From: Lunularia cruciata
Taxonomy: Eukaryota > Streptophyta > Marchantiopsida > Lunulariales > Lunulariaceae
Assembly (NCBI GenBank): GCA_948567375.1
Contig: OX419756.1
Coordinates: 66,194,552-66,258,551, forward strand
DNA length: 64,000 nt
Direction: 5' to 3'
A model generated the notes under the pieces. That model was not told the DNA's origin. It was given only the letters and a program-made list of their open reading frames with translations, and ran no database searches. The position numbers and the translations under genes are program-made. Shown here piece after piece: positions 1 through 11,433 of the stretch (within the stretch, counting starts at the first letter, position 1; every line of letters starts with the position of its first letter).

Positions 1-19
1 GGGAGCCCTGGCAGAATGA

Positions 20-457
20 TCATGAGATTCCGGAGACCAAGCAGGAGACGCTTGTGTGTAGGAGGAGGGGAATGTGTAGCTCTGGGAGAAGGAGGTGGAT
101 GGGGGGGAGTGGGACGGAAGGGATAGAAGGTAGACGGAAAGGAGGTAGAGTCGGAAACTGAACGATATTGGGTAGCGGGGGCAGTGTGGGGGAAACAGGA
201 TTGGACCTGGAAGATGGGGAAGGGTGCGCAGAAGGCGGATTCGATCCAGGAAAGGTATTGGGTAGGGGGGGCAGTGTGGGTAAACGGGGTAGATGGAAAT
301 CAGGATCGGAACTGTGCGAGGCTGGTGGTGGTACTGATGGATTATCCGCCATGAGAACGCGGGATGCGATTGCTGTAGGCAACAGCATTCCTCCGATGCA
401 CACGCAACATACCAAAACCATGAACGAGCCAGTAGTGAAGTGATTCATCTTCCCCAT
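20..457 (-). CDS. Proline-rich secreted cell-wall-type protein
   Basis: A 145-residue reading frame in the only non-repeat gene-like part of the window. The N-terminus has a short polar start (MGKMNHF), then a hydrophobic stretch of about 20 residues ending at AIAS, which fits a signal peptide. The rest is rich in Pro, Ser and Leu, with repeated LPTLPPLP-like blocks at about residues 58-63, 90-95 and 100-105. That composition suggests an extracellular structural or arabinogalactan/extensin-like protein, but I do not recognise a named family. I chose the ATG at 457 because it directly precedes the signal peptide; an in-frame ATG at 505 would add 16 residues ahead of it. A run of seven G (101-107, plus strand) lies inside the gene. 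After it the protein turns Leu/His-rich, while another frame stays Pro-rich, so the real C-terminus may differ by a frameshift. Confidence 0.6.
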   Translation of the reverse strand: MGKMNHFTTGSFMVLVCCVCIGGMLLPTAIASRVLMADNPSVPPPASHSSDPDFHLPRLPTLPPLPNTFPGSNPPSAHPSPSSRSNPVSPTLPPLPNIVQFPTLPPFRLPSIPSVPLPPIHLLLPELHIPLLLHTSVSCLVSGIS

Positions 458-554
458 GTTGGCAATAGTCCCGATTTCTGCAAGTCCTGCGTCTACAATC
501 GTCACTCAAAGTATGATGAAGGACATACTGGTTGCTAACGGCGATCATGCAGCA

Positions 555-563
555 GTATATGTA
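555..563 (-). promoter_or_regulatory. TATA-like box upstream of the proline-rich gene
   Basis: On the minus strand this reads TACATATAC, about 98 bases upstream of the chosen ATG at 457, a normal distance for a plant TATA box plus a short 5' UTR. The duplicated copy of this region (1608-1815) has the better TATA match CTATATAC at the same place, which supports it as a promoter element. No expression evidence is available. Confidence 0.4.
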
Positions 564-1607
564 GCTTCGAAGCAGCACTACCATTCCCTTACCAGTCGGC
601 GTGCTTGCGAGACTTTCAATGTTTTTTGGAACTAAATCATGTCTATGATTGCTAGACTCCAAGCAGGAATGTGCATCTCATTTACCTTGAAAGTCCTGAA
701 CACTAAAATTCGAATTCGGTTGTGTTATTCTTTCGGAACATTCCTTCGATTCATTCTTCTCTTACCGAAATCTAGAGCGCAAGTGGGTGCTTTCGACTTG
801 TAAGGAGTGTACGGACATCACCATGTACTGTAGAGAGATTCTGGATTCTGCTAATACTGTGCTCAGATATTAAAGGAAGTTGTGTGATAAAAGACCGAAG
901 CTAAAAGCCCATTAGAGGACTGTTATGGACAGCCCGAAGAAGACAAGTGAATATACGAAATCTATGAATGGGTGATTTTATTTTGTTTTGGTTTTATTCA
1001 AGTTTGGTCTAATTGTTATCTGGAATGGAAGTCATAATAATTCTATTAAACGATAGGGTGTAATTAATTTCTTTTAGTATTTAAATACTTATTCAGTATG
1101 ATGTGTCCCGATCTTTTTTTATCAATTTTATTTGTGTTCCTTAGTTTTAAGATTACGGAAATGAGACATTAGGACTTATGCTGCTTTTATTCTTTTGGAC
1201 GACTAACATTTTCGAATGTGAAATATAATATAAATGAGTTCTGGTTTCATATAGAATAAAGAAGAGAACATCTGATTGTGAGGATCACATAAGAGCTCAA
1301 GGGACTGGACCTGGAGTGTCCAGAGCGGAATAGACAGGTCCTAGAGTGGACCAAGCAACAGGGCATGATAGGCTACAGAATGGACGAGACCATAGAGCTC
1401 AAAGCTGGGGAACAGGATTGCAGAATTACTAGCTGCAGTTAGGAAACAACAAAGCCCACATAAGATTCTATAGCAATGTAATTAGATGAATTTATGCATT
1501 TCAATGGTTGATGGATACAATCAACTTTGGTACTTGATTTCGAGATGATTTTGCGATGAATGTGTTAAGGGCGTTGATATTAACTAGTATGATATCCCGT
1601 AGGCCTC

Positions 1608-1815
1608 GGAACAATCGTCACGCAAAGTATGGTAAGGGGATAGTGGTTGCTAGCTTTGACCACGCAGTATATAGAGCTTCGAAGCAGCACTACCGGTTAG
1701 GCGTGCTTGAGAGACTTTGCATATTTTGGGATCTTAATCATGATTTCTGTGGTTGTTGGGTGAGACAGACGGGACAGGAATGTGCGTGTCATCTACCTTA
1801 AATAAATTCTTAAAC
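1608..1815 (-). repeat. Duplicated promoter/5' region of the proline-rich gene
   Basis: This stretch is clearly similar to 497-705, the sequence just upstream of the gene start. Shared landmarks in order are ACAATCGTCAC, CGAAGCAGCACTACC, GGCGTGCTTG, GAGACTTT and CAGGAATGTGC, with small gaps between. A TATA box (TATATA at 1668-1673) is kept. No signal-peptide or proline-rich coding sequence follows to its left, so it is an orphan promoter copy pointing leftwards. Confidence 0.65.
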
Positions 1816-4249
1816 AATCTATAAAACAAAGTAATAATTGATTTACTTTGAAGCGAATACGTTGCACTGATCCTGCCTCCTTCTACTCACTCACTCTATG
1901 TATGAAGCTCTCTTACCTTGGTACATAGATTGATAAACCGACTAGGTGATGGATTTGTATGAAGTGATACATGTGGATTTCTTCCTCCTCCTAAGCTCTT
2001 CTTTTTATAATCTCCAAAATTACCATATCAAATAATTCAATAAAATCTTTACTTTTTAGTTATAACTTTTAGATAAAAGAATCTTAACTCATAGGCTTCC
2101 AAATGGATTTCGGTCTCACATGCTTTTTAAGATTGAAGTATTATCACTTATGTTTCAAATCTTATACTTGGTTCTATTAAGGGGTCTATCTCTTATCTCT
2201 TTCATATTATAATTATGATTACTTTTCTCCTTCCCTAAAATATAATTTTATCAAAATAATTTGATAGAAACTTCTTCTTTGCTCACTTGTAACAAATGGA
2301 ATCAAAGAACATAATACAATCTACTTGGTTAAAATATAGCCTGTTTTACTTTTGCAATTGCTTGTCATAACTCCTCTTTTGTTGGACTTGAGCCTTCTGA
2401 ATTTGGATTAAGAGTATAGCTCTAGCTTCCTACAATTCCATACACCGTTTCTAGTTAGACTTCTTGGCCTTTCTTATAGCTTCTTCTTTGCACCAATCTA
2501 AAAGATCCAAGTGGATGGTAGTTTGGACTCCAATTCACATGTCTCCTAAATAAAGAATATCATACTACACAATTTATAGAACTCATGTGATTGAGTTCTA
2601 TTATGGGTAGGGTTGAGTCCAAATTCTGGGACTTTCTATTGTAAGATTGCTAAATATTGAGAAATAGACTCAAGGGTGCAAGGAAAATTAAGCTAACACA
2701 TGTGCAAATATAGAAAAAATTGGATTATGTGTGTATAATTTAGCCATAAGATCCTTGACAGCTATCTCAATCTAAACTTAAGAAAGATGGTGATTCTTGA
2801 TGTTAGAACCTATCTTATTATGTTGCTTCCTTTGAAAGATGCAACCTAAGAGGATCATGATAAATTGGAGATGAATTTCTCAGTATCAATTATCAAAGAT
2901 ATATTATATCTCATGATTAATCTAGTTTAATAAATCTCATTAATATTGAGGATAAATGTAAACTGGTGGTATGATGTTATATATTATAAAAATAATCACT
3001 AAATAGTGTGAAAAAAATGCAAGAAATAGTTATGAAGAAGCATATCTTTGATTTAATTATCTTTTATATCTATTTGATTCTTTGATTGGATGAATATCTA
3101 ATAAAGTTTAATCTAGAATTTCTATGCTATTCATGATTTTTTTTAAATGTCCCTTTTTCATTCATTTTGTATAAGTAAGTCCTAAGAAGCCATGTAGATA
3201 GATAGGATGCATTTAAGCATCTATGAGTTTTTTGCAAGAATGTGGATAATCCAAATATCTATAATCATGGTTATTCTAAGGGTTTGTATTGTCACTCTTT
3301 TGGAATACCATATATGTTCTTTTGGAGGAAAGGGTACCATTTAGAAGGATAGGTATCATTCTGAAGAAAGGAAAGATTATCTTTAGCCAAAGAGAATATT
3401 GAATATTGTATTTTCTTGGGATGCAAGGACTACCACCATAAGAATTGTCTTATGCAAATATTATAATTGTTCAAAGAATCTTACTTGAGAATGTTGATGG
3501 AAGATTGATTTAATGACAGTGCAAAGCAGAGGTGTGACTTCAAATTAGTGATGGGTTGAATGAGAGAAAACACCAATTTATTTTTGCAGTATCTTGGAGG
3601 GAGTTGAATTAAGAGCTTGTATTTAATTGAGAGAGTTTGTGATCTTGGCAATATGAAAACCTCCAAAGTAGTAGACTTTATTTCTCACAATGGAAAGAGG
3701 GGTAGTTAGACAAAAGGAACGGAGGTCCCTCAACTTGAGGAATCAAATATTAGCCCTTGGGTGATGGAAACTCAAAGAGTGAAATAAGAGAAATTGCATC
3801 TAAAATTTGTTATGGAATTGGCTCTAGAATTTGAACTATGAAGCATTTGATCCTTGGCAAACTTCATCCCAATCCTTGATAGTTGGTATCCCAAGCCCTA
3901 ATCATGGATGAAATCACATCGAAGGTAAGTGTTGGGGGAGGATGCAAGGTTGAAAGATGGCATCACATCTACTTTAAAAAAGTTCCTAAACAATTGAAAT
4001 ATGGTAGTATTATTCTCACAAAATATTTCTTTTGATTTTCTTCTTCTTACCAAAATCTAGAGCTCAATTTTTGACTTTCAACTTGTAATCACTAGGTTGT
4101 TTTGGGCCTAGATGTCCATATAAAATTTTACTTTCATGAACATTAAGGTCATCATTTTTAAGAAATCAAAGAAATCATGATCATAGGATGATAATTATTA
4201 TCACAAAGATCAAACCTAAGAGGAAAACAATCACAAGAATCACAATCAT
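1816..4249. other. AT-rich intergenic DNA, no gene seen
   Basis: I see no convincing reading frame, RNA gene or intact transposon here. Around 4030-4090 there is weak similarity to 740-830 (shared TTACC-AAATCTAGAGC and TTC-ACTTGTAA blocks), possibly another piece of the promoter-linked sequence, but too diverged to be certain. Confidence 0.5.
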
Positions 4250-4705
4250 GATGATCATTTTGTTGTGATCTATGGTTGTGGGAGGAGCCATGGTATTTTC
4301 CATATATCAACTTTTCATCCTCTTGTGTTCCATCCACCTTCTACGCCAATGACAAATGGCACAGTCTTGTGTTCTAGCTTTAACAACTTTCTTGATCTCT
4401 CATTACTCTATGAAATTGGACAAAAACAATATATACTAATATTGTGAAGGTGGATTGCCACAATAACCCAACCCCATAGTAGGTAATGGGTGTAATTGTG
4501 GCATAACAGCCTTAAATGATGCTTTTACTTGGTCACAAACCACAAATTTAGCAACAAAGTACTATACATTATTTTGCATGTTGTGCCACCAATCATGAAT
4601 ATGAATAAGCTATATGTTCTCTTGACTCCAAAATGTCTTAGCTCCTCATGAGCATGCCATACAAGATGTAATATGTACACCACAAAAAAAAATACTGTCC
4701 GACAA
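4250..4705 (-). pseudogene. Decayed Ty3/gypsy integrase
   Basis: Read on the minus strand, pieces of integrase are visible in order across several frames. The zinc-binding region reads H-EELRHFGVKRTYSLF, followed by a WW-NMQ motif and a VVCDQVKASF motif where the CC pair normally sits (here one Cys is lost). Next come LHPLPTMGLGY and a YILFLSNFIE stretch corresponding to the start of the catalytic core. Stops and frameshifts are frequent, so it is non-functional. It may belong to the same old element as the RT relic at 7085-7640, which has the same orientation and correct order (RT before integrase). Confidence 0.7.
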
Positions 4706-4760
4706 GGCCCCACGACTGTCTGACAAGGCCCCTAGGGAAACTGTCAGACAAAAAAAGGCC
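4695..4760. repeat. Short tandem repeat, about 20-26 bp x3
   Basis: Three successive units begin CTGTCNGACAAGGCC at 4695, 4715 and 4741; the third is changed to an A-rich version. It is a local minisatellite beside the decayed integrase, with no obvious function. Confidence 0.7.
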
Positions 4761-6390
4761 AAAAACCTATGCTTTAAAAAAAAACTGATTTACCTAAAAT
4801 TGTTTTTTTTCCTGCGGTACAAAAACTTAATGTGGAGATGGAAGGTACTACTTGTGCACCATTATCCTTTGATACCCAAAGAGGATATACACTCCAATTC
4901 TAAACTACTTTGCTTGTTTTAGAACACTTTTCCTTGGCACTAAATGTGCTACCTACCTATAATACCAATACAAAGATAGTCCACCATCATGAATATCTTG
5001 TTGACTTGTACCAATATCTCTATGCTTTGGATCAAAGACCTCAATAACTCTTCTTGTTTTTATTGAGAGAGATACAACCAAAACCCTAGTCAATATACAC
5101 AAAAAGGCAAATGCATGTCAACCTAGCAAAATCTCCTTATTTATCTCACCAGGCCAACATGCTCATGTTTGATCATATTAGATGGTTCATGGGTTTCTAC
5201 TCAACCATATGAATTATTCTTGGCCTCTGTTGAATTTTTTGGAGCAACTAGCATAGGCTACCACACGCTCCTTCTCCTTATTATGCTATTTGGTCAGCAT
5301 TGGTCCAAGCTCCAATGTACTCCAATCAATTAAACTTGGAGTGGGCATCCTTTGATTGATCTTCTAAGGATAAGAGAGCATGTTAAATTCTCCTTGAGCT
5401 CCACAAAAGCTTTCTCCTACTCAACTCTCCAACACCACTCCTATATAAGCCTTTTCAAGGCCTTTGCAATTGCAAAAAACCTTCTCAATCCTCATTCAAA
5501 AGTTCACCAATGTAAGGAATGCTTGCACTTTACTCAAATTTGTAGGTAAAGAAATATATTTTCATGGAGTTTAGTTTCCAGCTACTAGAAGACCAAAATC
5601 CTTGCTGAATAGACATCAGTTTGGTTACAATTGCTAATTTGATCTCATTACTTCTCAATCCTTCATTCATTCCAAAGACAATGTTAGTAATGTATTAGAA
5701 ATTCAAGAAATCCTTGAGTTCAAGAAATTTATTAAACTCAAGATATTTAGAAAGTAAAACTTTTTTCACAATTGTATCAAGTATAATGTCTCTTCACAAA
5801 ATTTATGTTTATCTTGAAAAAATCCTTCTTGATTATCAATAACTTCATACAAGCCTTCTTCATGTCAATCCCAGTCAAACGAACTCGTTGAATCCTCCAA
5901 TCTCTCTTTCAATCTGTTTCAATTTAACTAGAACTCTTGAAACCCTCAATTCTTCCTCTATCTAGCAAGAACCCTTCTTGTCAAAACCCTCTTGCAATTC
6001 CTTACTCTATCAATTCATTAAAACCATTTGTGCAAAAACCCAATCTCTCCAATCACCATCCAACCAATGTTTAAACTTCTTGCTCCTCAAATCCTCTTTC
6101 CTTAAACCTTGAAATCCTTTTCTTAATCAATCCCTATTTGATCATTTAAAAAATGTTGAACTCTCCAATCCTTCTCCTTCAATCTCCATCAATTGATAAG
6201 CTTAACACTCTTGATCCCTCAATCCTTGCCAATTCCCCAATTTCACCTCCCAGCTCTTATGTAATAATAGTCCTTAAGCACTCCAATCCAAAATAAGGAA
6301 TTGTTCAAACCTACTACAAGTGGACATGTAAACACCTGAAGTGAGCCCCAACTTTCCAAAAGTCCAGCTGTTTTTGTGTGACATGTAGGT
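4761..6390. other. AT-rich DNA with no recognisable gene
   Basis: No reading frame of credible length or known motif. About 4840-5040 on the minus strand reads partly like the connection between RNase H and integrase of a gypsy element, but this is too weak to annotate as coding. Confidence 0.4.
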
Positions 6391-6392
6391 AT

Positions 6393-6990
6393 GTTCTAGG
6401 CCAAATGTGTCATGGTGTCATGACAAAAGTTACTAACCCAAAGGTGCCTTCAAATGGTTGTAATTTTCACTACAGAGCTCCAAATGCTACGTCTTTGGTG
6501 TCAATGGAGCCCTTGAGAAGACACTTCCAACAAAATAAAGCATTCTCAATTTGGACCTATAAACATGGATATGTCAACAAAAAAATGTGCATTTTGGTGT
6601 TTCTTACCCAAAGGTGTTTTAGAAGTAGGAAGGGAGATTCGGAGTAGAAAAGAAGGTTAGTTGTAGGAAAGAAGTTGGATTTGGATCCAAAGTATGCGTT
6701 CTAGGCCAAGGTGTTGTGATATCATCCCAACAATGTCCAACCTAAATTCCACCATAGAGCTCTAAATGCCAAGGTTTTTGTGTCTATGAGAAGCTCTTGA
6801 GAGGACACTTTCAATGAGATAAAGTACACCGCATTTGGACTTGTATTTATGGAGATATCTACCACAAAGATTGGCACCACTTTATAGGTTTGCATCACCA
6901 CAAAGGTCTATGCAAAAATACTCCTTTAAGAAGAACTCTTCTAGGCCAAAGGTGAATTTCAGCTCAAAGGTATCACCACAATTTGGACTG
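6393..6990. repeat. Degenerate tandem repeat, about 240-305 bp spacing
   Basis: The block starting TTCTAGGCCAA occurs at about 6393, 6698 and 6937. The first two copies can be followed for about 180 bases (landmarks AGAGCTC-AAATGC, TGTC-ATG, GAGA-GACACTT and ATTTGGAC), roughly two-thirds identical by eye. The third copy is partial. An old tandem duplication. Confidence 0.6.
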
Positions 6991-7084
6991 GAGAAATTTA
7001 GAAAAACCATATGAAAGCCTGATGAAATTGGTTTTACAATGATTAAGTGGTCCACTTCACAACAATATGCTATAATCTCCACCT

Positions 7085-7640
7085 TGGTCCATTGAACACC
7101 AAGTCATTTATGATAGATAGTATGACTTAAATACTCAACCTACTCTTGGAAGAATCTTCACTTCATATGATGTAATTTGAGTCCATGAGAGCTCAATCTC
7201 CCAAACACCTCCAAAAAGTACATCTTATGCTCTTCCATGGGAGCAATATAGACCAATATGTCATCAATATAACATTTAGCAAAACTCAATCTTGCTTAAA
7301 AAATTGTAACTCTTTGGAACTCAACAAAATTATTCTTCAACCCACATAATAAGAATTGCCATTGATATAGTACATCCTTCTTCTGAAGATCAATAACCCA
7401 AAATATTGTCTTTGAATTGTTTTCCTTCTTGATTTGCAATTGATGCTATTCTACTTCAAGATCCAAGGTACTAAAGACCCTTTCATGCCCAAGTGCATCA
7501 AAAATATCTTTTGGTGTAGGCACAACAAATCAATCAATCCTAGTCTAGTAATCTACATACATTTGCCTATCTATGTAGTTGCAATGCATATTTTTCTTGG
7601 CTGGTATCATTATGGCTGAAGCATACTCTTTATGTGATAT
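7085..7640 (-). pseudogene. Decayed Ty3/gypsy reverse transcriptase
   Basis: On the minus strand several RT blocks appear in the right order. YVDY is followed by VVPTPKDIFDALG, then RVFSTLDL and HQLQI near 7640-7430. A GLKN-type block (FGLxNAP position) comes next, then CYIDDILVYIAP at about 7240-7285, which is the catalytic YxDD motif, and finally HGLKLHHMK. Many stops interrupt it. The spacing of blocks matches an intact RT, so this is a point-mutated relic, not a mosaic. It cannot be assigned to families A or C by eye and looks older than both. Confidence 0.8.
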
Positions 7641-7819
7641 CTCTATCAAACTAACCTTAGAAAAGTCTTGACTCCTACTTTGAATCAATGCTGCTCCATT
7701 TTATAATGTAGATTTGGCACATGAGTTAGCAAAGACTAACCAGTTAGTATAATAGGCCAAATATAATTAGCAATTCTAAGAATGCTCTAGAAGCATCTAG
7801 GAATACTCTTGGTTAAATG

Positions 7820-7858
7820 TTCTAGAAGCACTTTGGAAGGTTCTTAGTGGGAAGCTTC
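7820..7858. promoter_or_regulatory. Cluster of heat-shock-element-like palindromes
   Basis: Three GAA/TTC inverted pairs lie within 39 bases: TTCTAGAA (7820-7827), GAAGGTTC (7836-7843) and GAAGCTTC (7851-7858). A fourth, GAAGCTTC, is at 8018-8025. The arrangement resembles plant heat-shock factor sites such as those known from some copia LTRs. Nothing here proves regulation; chance or repeat origin is possible. Confidence 0.3.
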
Positions 7859-7906
7859 TATGTACCTTCCAAGGATCAAGTAACTTGCACATCAAGTTAA
7901 CGGCTA

Positions 7907-8031
7907 GCTTAGTTTGTATGCCAAGTAGGTTGTTTTGAGTAGGAGACTTCCTTGGTAGCTTTTGTGGGAGCTTAGCTTGCACTCCAAGAAGGCAACTTTG
8001 AGAGAGAAGCATCCTTGGAAGCTTCTCAAGA
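7907..8031. repeat. Tandem duplication, 63 bp x2
   Basis: Units start GCTTAGNTTG at 7907 and 7970 and share CCAAG-AGG, the TTTGAG core and CCTTGG-AGCTT at equal spacing. They are diverged, so the duplication is old. Confidence 0.65.
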
Positions 8032-8744
8032 GCCATGTGTTGCTCCCTTACAAATACCAAAGTCCAAGCCCATGTTAGGCATTTGGAGTTCTATGCAATT
8101 GAGAATTTCAATGTGACTTGACCTTCCATTCTTTTATTTCTCTCCTTGATCTTTATTAGAGCAAGAATAGGATAGATGGAATCTATGGACCATCATATTA
8201 ATTTCTCCCAAACCATTGAGATTTTTGTACCCGTGTGCTACCAAAGCTCCATTTCTAGCAATTCATCACATCTTAGCTAAGATTTTTTGAAAATAATCAC
8301 CTTGTCCAATGAATCATTAATCCTTCCAATTGTAGCTTATAGAGAGCATTAAATGTGCTGCATCTATATGTTAACCAAGATAGTTGATAGAATAATAATC
8401 ATGACAATAATGCACAAAGTTATCATTGACCTACATCAACAAATTGAGCATCTTAGTTGATGGTTGGAAAAGAGAGATTATGATGGGAAACAATAAGGGC
8501 AACTAGAGAAAGAAGAATTTTGAGAAGGAGAAGATTTTTTCCAATTCGCATCATGAAAAGGTCTTTGAAGGCAAGAATCTACTATGTGCAATAAAGAACT
8601 TTGTGTTTGATTGTGAATGTTAATTTGAAGTCAAAAATCTCCTCTGATACAAATACAAATCCTCTTTGCTTCAAGTGAACTAGATGGAAAGGAAAAAACT
8701 ATGGTGGCAATTCCTGGTGGAGCAAACTCAATGCTAATTTTTTG

Positions 8745-9205
8745 GTCAAAATTTAACATGGAGAGACTTTAATAGTGCAATCATCGGGTAATTCCAAGCC
8801 ATGAGATATGCATATGTTGCACAAGATCTATTTGTAGAATTGATAGATCAATACAATGATAATTTATGTTTATCAATTCAATGAGGATTCACGTTTCTCA
8901 ATTCTAAAATACCAATGATGTTGATTTCAAACATACAAGAAGGTGAAGCTTTGGATTGGTTTGTGAGAGTTTTAGAATTGTGCACCAGATTGGAAATAAT
9001 CATACACAAACCCTAACATCTCAAAGAACCCATGCAGATGGCTAAGCACAACAACTCCTTTGTTACTATGAATTGGTCTTGACCTAGACCTCCACAAAAC
9101 CTATAAACACACCAAGCATGGGTGGACAAGCAGACACCAATGGAGATTGATGTCATACAATAGAGACAACTTGGCATGGCAAACCAAGAATGGTTGTGGT
9201 AAAAT
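8745..9205 (+). pseudogene. Probable gypsy gag relic
   Basis: In the plus-strand frame a LTWRDFNSAI-like block is followed by MRYAYVAQDLFVEL, then EALDWFVRVLELC, and ends with a PMEID motif typical of the Pro/Asp-rich region after plant gypsy gag capsid. It is full of stops. The orientation is opposite to the RT relic at 7085-7640, so it is probably a different element. The assignment rests on motif style only. Confidence 0.4.
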
Positions 9206-10059
9206 GGTGGTTGCTTTAATTCTTGCCAAATTGTGTTAAGTTTGGCATTTGATTTATTGTGGAAATGCTGTACAAAACAAATATCCTACATGAATGTTGA
9301 AGATTCAACACAAGACAAATTTTCTATATGAGTGTAGAAGTGTAAGTATGAGATAGATATTAAAATTATGGGATTCTATTTATGAAAGTGCACAAAAGAT
9401 AATTCACATCATAACTGATTTCTTTGTGAATTCAAATGCAAATGAGATATGCCTTATCTTGTCACAAGCATCCTTTCAAGGACCTTCCATAGACATCAAG
9501 ATCATAGAAAAATGCTCTAGAAATAAAATTGACATCCACTAGAAGTTTGGGACAAATGTGTCTTATGGGATTGTGGGAGCTACATGATTGCATGTAGGAT
9601 CAACTATGGGACTTGTGGCAATGGCTCTTGTGGGGTTCTAGTATGGGACTACAAGATTCCATTATGAAAATAGCTCTTGTGGGAATGTACCCTATAGGAA
9701 GTTGCAAGAATGGATCTCACTTGCAAAACTTTATGAGGTAACATGTATCAATTGGTACCAAACAATCTAGTATTAGATGCAAGATGAATTAGCACCACAC
9801 ATTCCAAAACTAGATAAGAGGTGACAAGTGCAATTGTATATACATATCTTAGTCTTGGTGTTTAGTTAAGACTTTTCACACTCCTTGAAAGAATGAAATC
9901 TTATGCATTTATGGTCATAGGCAATGTTGGCCAAATGACATTAAATTGGTGCAGCTTTATGCATGCTTCTCCTTACTAGATTGATGAATGACTTTTTGCT
10001 CATAGAATAGCCAAAATTTTATTTTGTTCTTCTCTCAATCTAATTTGATTTCTCAATAG
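9206..10059 (+). other. Probable 5' LTR region of the copia element
   Basis: No coding sequence is visible. Because a primer-binding site starts at 10060, the bases before it should include the copia 5' LTR; its left edge cannot be placed because no second LTR copy is in the window. A repeated GGGACTTGTGG / GGCTCTTGTGGG style lies at about 9600-9690. Confidence 0.35.
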
Positions 10060-10071
10060 TGGTATTAGAGC
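10060..10071 (+). promoter_or_regulatory. Primer-binding site of the copia relic (initiator tRNA-Met type)
   Basis: TGGTATTAGAGC differs by one base from the common plant PBS TGGTATCAGAGC, complementary to initiator tRNA-Met. A copia gag reading follows directly, so position and context agree. Confidence 0.7.
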
Positions 10072-10099
10072 CTTGGTTTTGGTGAGCAAGGAGAACAAT

Positions 10100-11019
10100 A
10101 GTAGAAGATGGGAAAGTCAAAGTTGATTTATTCAATGGTAAAATTTTGAAAGATTCAAATTGATGATATAAGAAGAAGTTGCTACCTCTTAAGGTAGAAA
10201 AGCCAAAAATAGTGGAAAAATTGAGTGGGAGCTTCTAGATTGATAAGCCTTAGGTGTGGTCAGATTGACATTGGTAAGAAATGCTGCATACAACATTGTC
10301 CATGAGAAGACCACTCATGTGTTAATTAAGGCATTATCAAATATGTATACCAAACCTTTAGCCTTAAACAAAGTATAATTGACTTGTTAATTAATCAACA
10401 CAAGGATGAAAGAAGGTGCATCAATCAAGATCACATGAATGCTTTCAATTCAATCATTTCAATACTGCAATCTATGAAGATTAATTTTGGATAATTAATT
10501 TTATGCATTTTTTCTACTATCATCATTAGATGATAGTTAGGGAGAAACAACCACGATAATGAATAATTTATTAGGATCAAGTGATCTCAAGTTTGAAAGT
10601 ATACGAGAATTGATTCTCAATAAAGATTTTTATAGACATACTCTTCATAATTGTTAAGTGTGGGACTATTTGTTGAGGGCACAAGAAAATAGCCTCAATG
10701 AGGTGAAATTTATGAAGAGAAGTGAATCAATAGGCTGAAAGCAAGTACATCAAGAAATCATGTGTTGCAATTGCAATAAGCTTGGTCACTTGAAGAATCA
10801 ATGTAAAAGTCCAAAGAAGGAGGAGAATGTAGTGAAAAACATAATAGAACAAGATGCACTTGTTTATTATGTAGAGTATCATGTAAGATCTTGGATTAAA
10901 GATTTTGGTGCATCATTTCTCTCTATCCCATGTAAAGATTTGATGCACAACTTTTTTGTAAGAAACCTTGGAAAGATGAACCCCTATTTATAAACAAAGA
11001 AGGTAATATGAAGTTAAAG
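10100..11019 (+). pseudogene. Ty1/copia gag and start of protease, interrupted by L1
   Basis: Plus-strand pieces match copia gag. The VDLFNGK start is followed by the EKTTHVLIKALSNMY block, the LINTRMKEGASI block and the SLDDSWETT-like block at about 10520. A complete CCHC zinc knuckle follows, CCNCNKLGHLKNQC, at about 10763-10804. The protease starts at SWIKDFGASF, where the catalytic D-S/T-G is changed to DFG. Several stops and frameshifts show decay. The reading breaks at 11019/11020, where the L1 unit begins; the rest of the copia element was not found. Confidence 0.8.
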
Positions 11020-11433
11020 TGTGGTGCACACATTTTTTGTTTTTTTTCAAAATAAAGGAGAATAAGTGTATAGAGAAGTCAGATTGCGCCTGTATGGCCA
11101 AAGAAAGCGAAGAAAAGAGTCTTCGGGATGAAACCCAAAGTAAAGTGACTTTGGATCATAAGGCAAAGTACTCGGAAATGCTCTATCAGCATACAACCTG
11201 AAGTAAAGTTTCTTTGTATTGGGAGGAGCTCAACCCGAGGCGAAGACAATCTAACAACCTTTTTTCGGGGCGAGAAGTTCAAGAAGGGGCCATTTAAAAA
11301 TTGGCGTCCCATATGCGTGAAGGTTTATTGATAATGACAGGTGCATGCCGGAGGTGTGATTTCTCGGTAGAAACTCAAAGTGACGAAAGACAAAGAAGCA
11401 CAACTCTATAAAAATTGAACCTGCAACGACAAA

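Noticed and set aside
4030-4100. A third copy of the promoter-linked sequence at 740-830
   Set aside because: Only short words match and the alignment cannot be extended; kept only as a remark.
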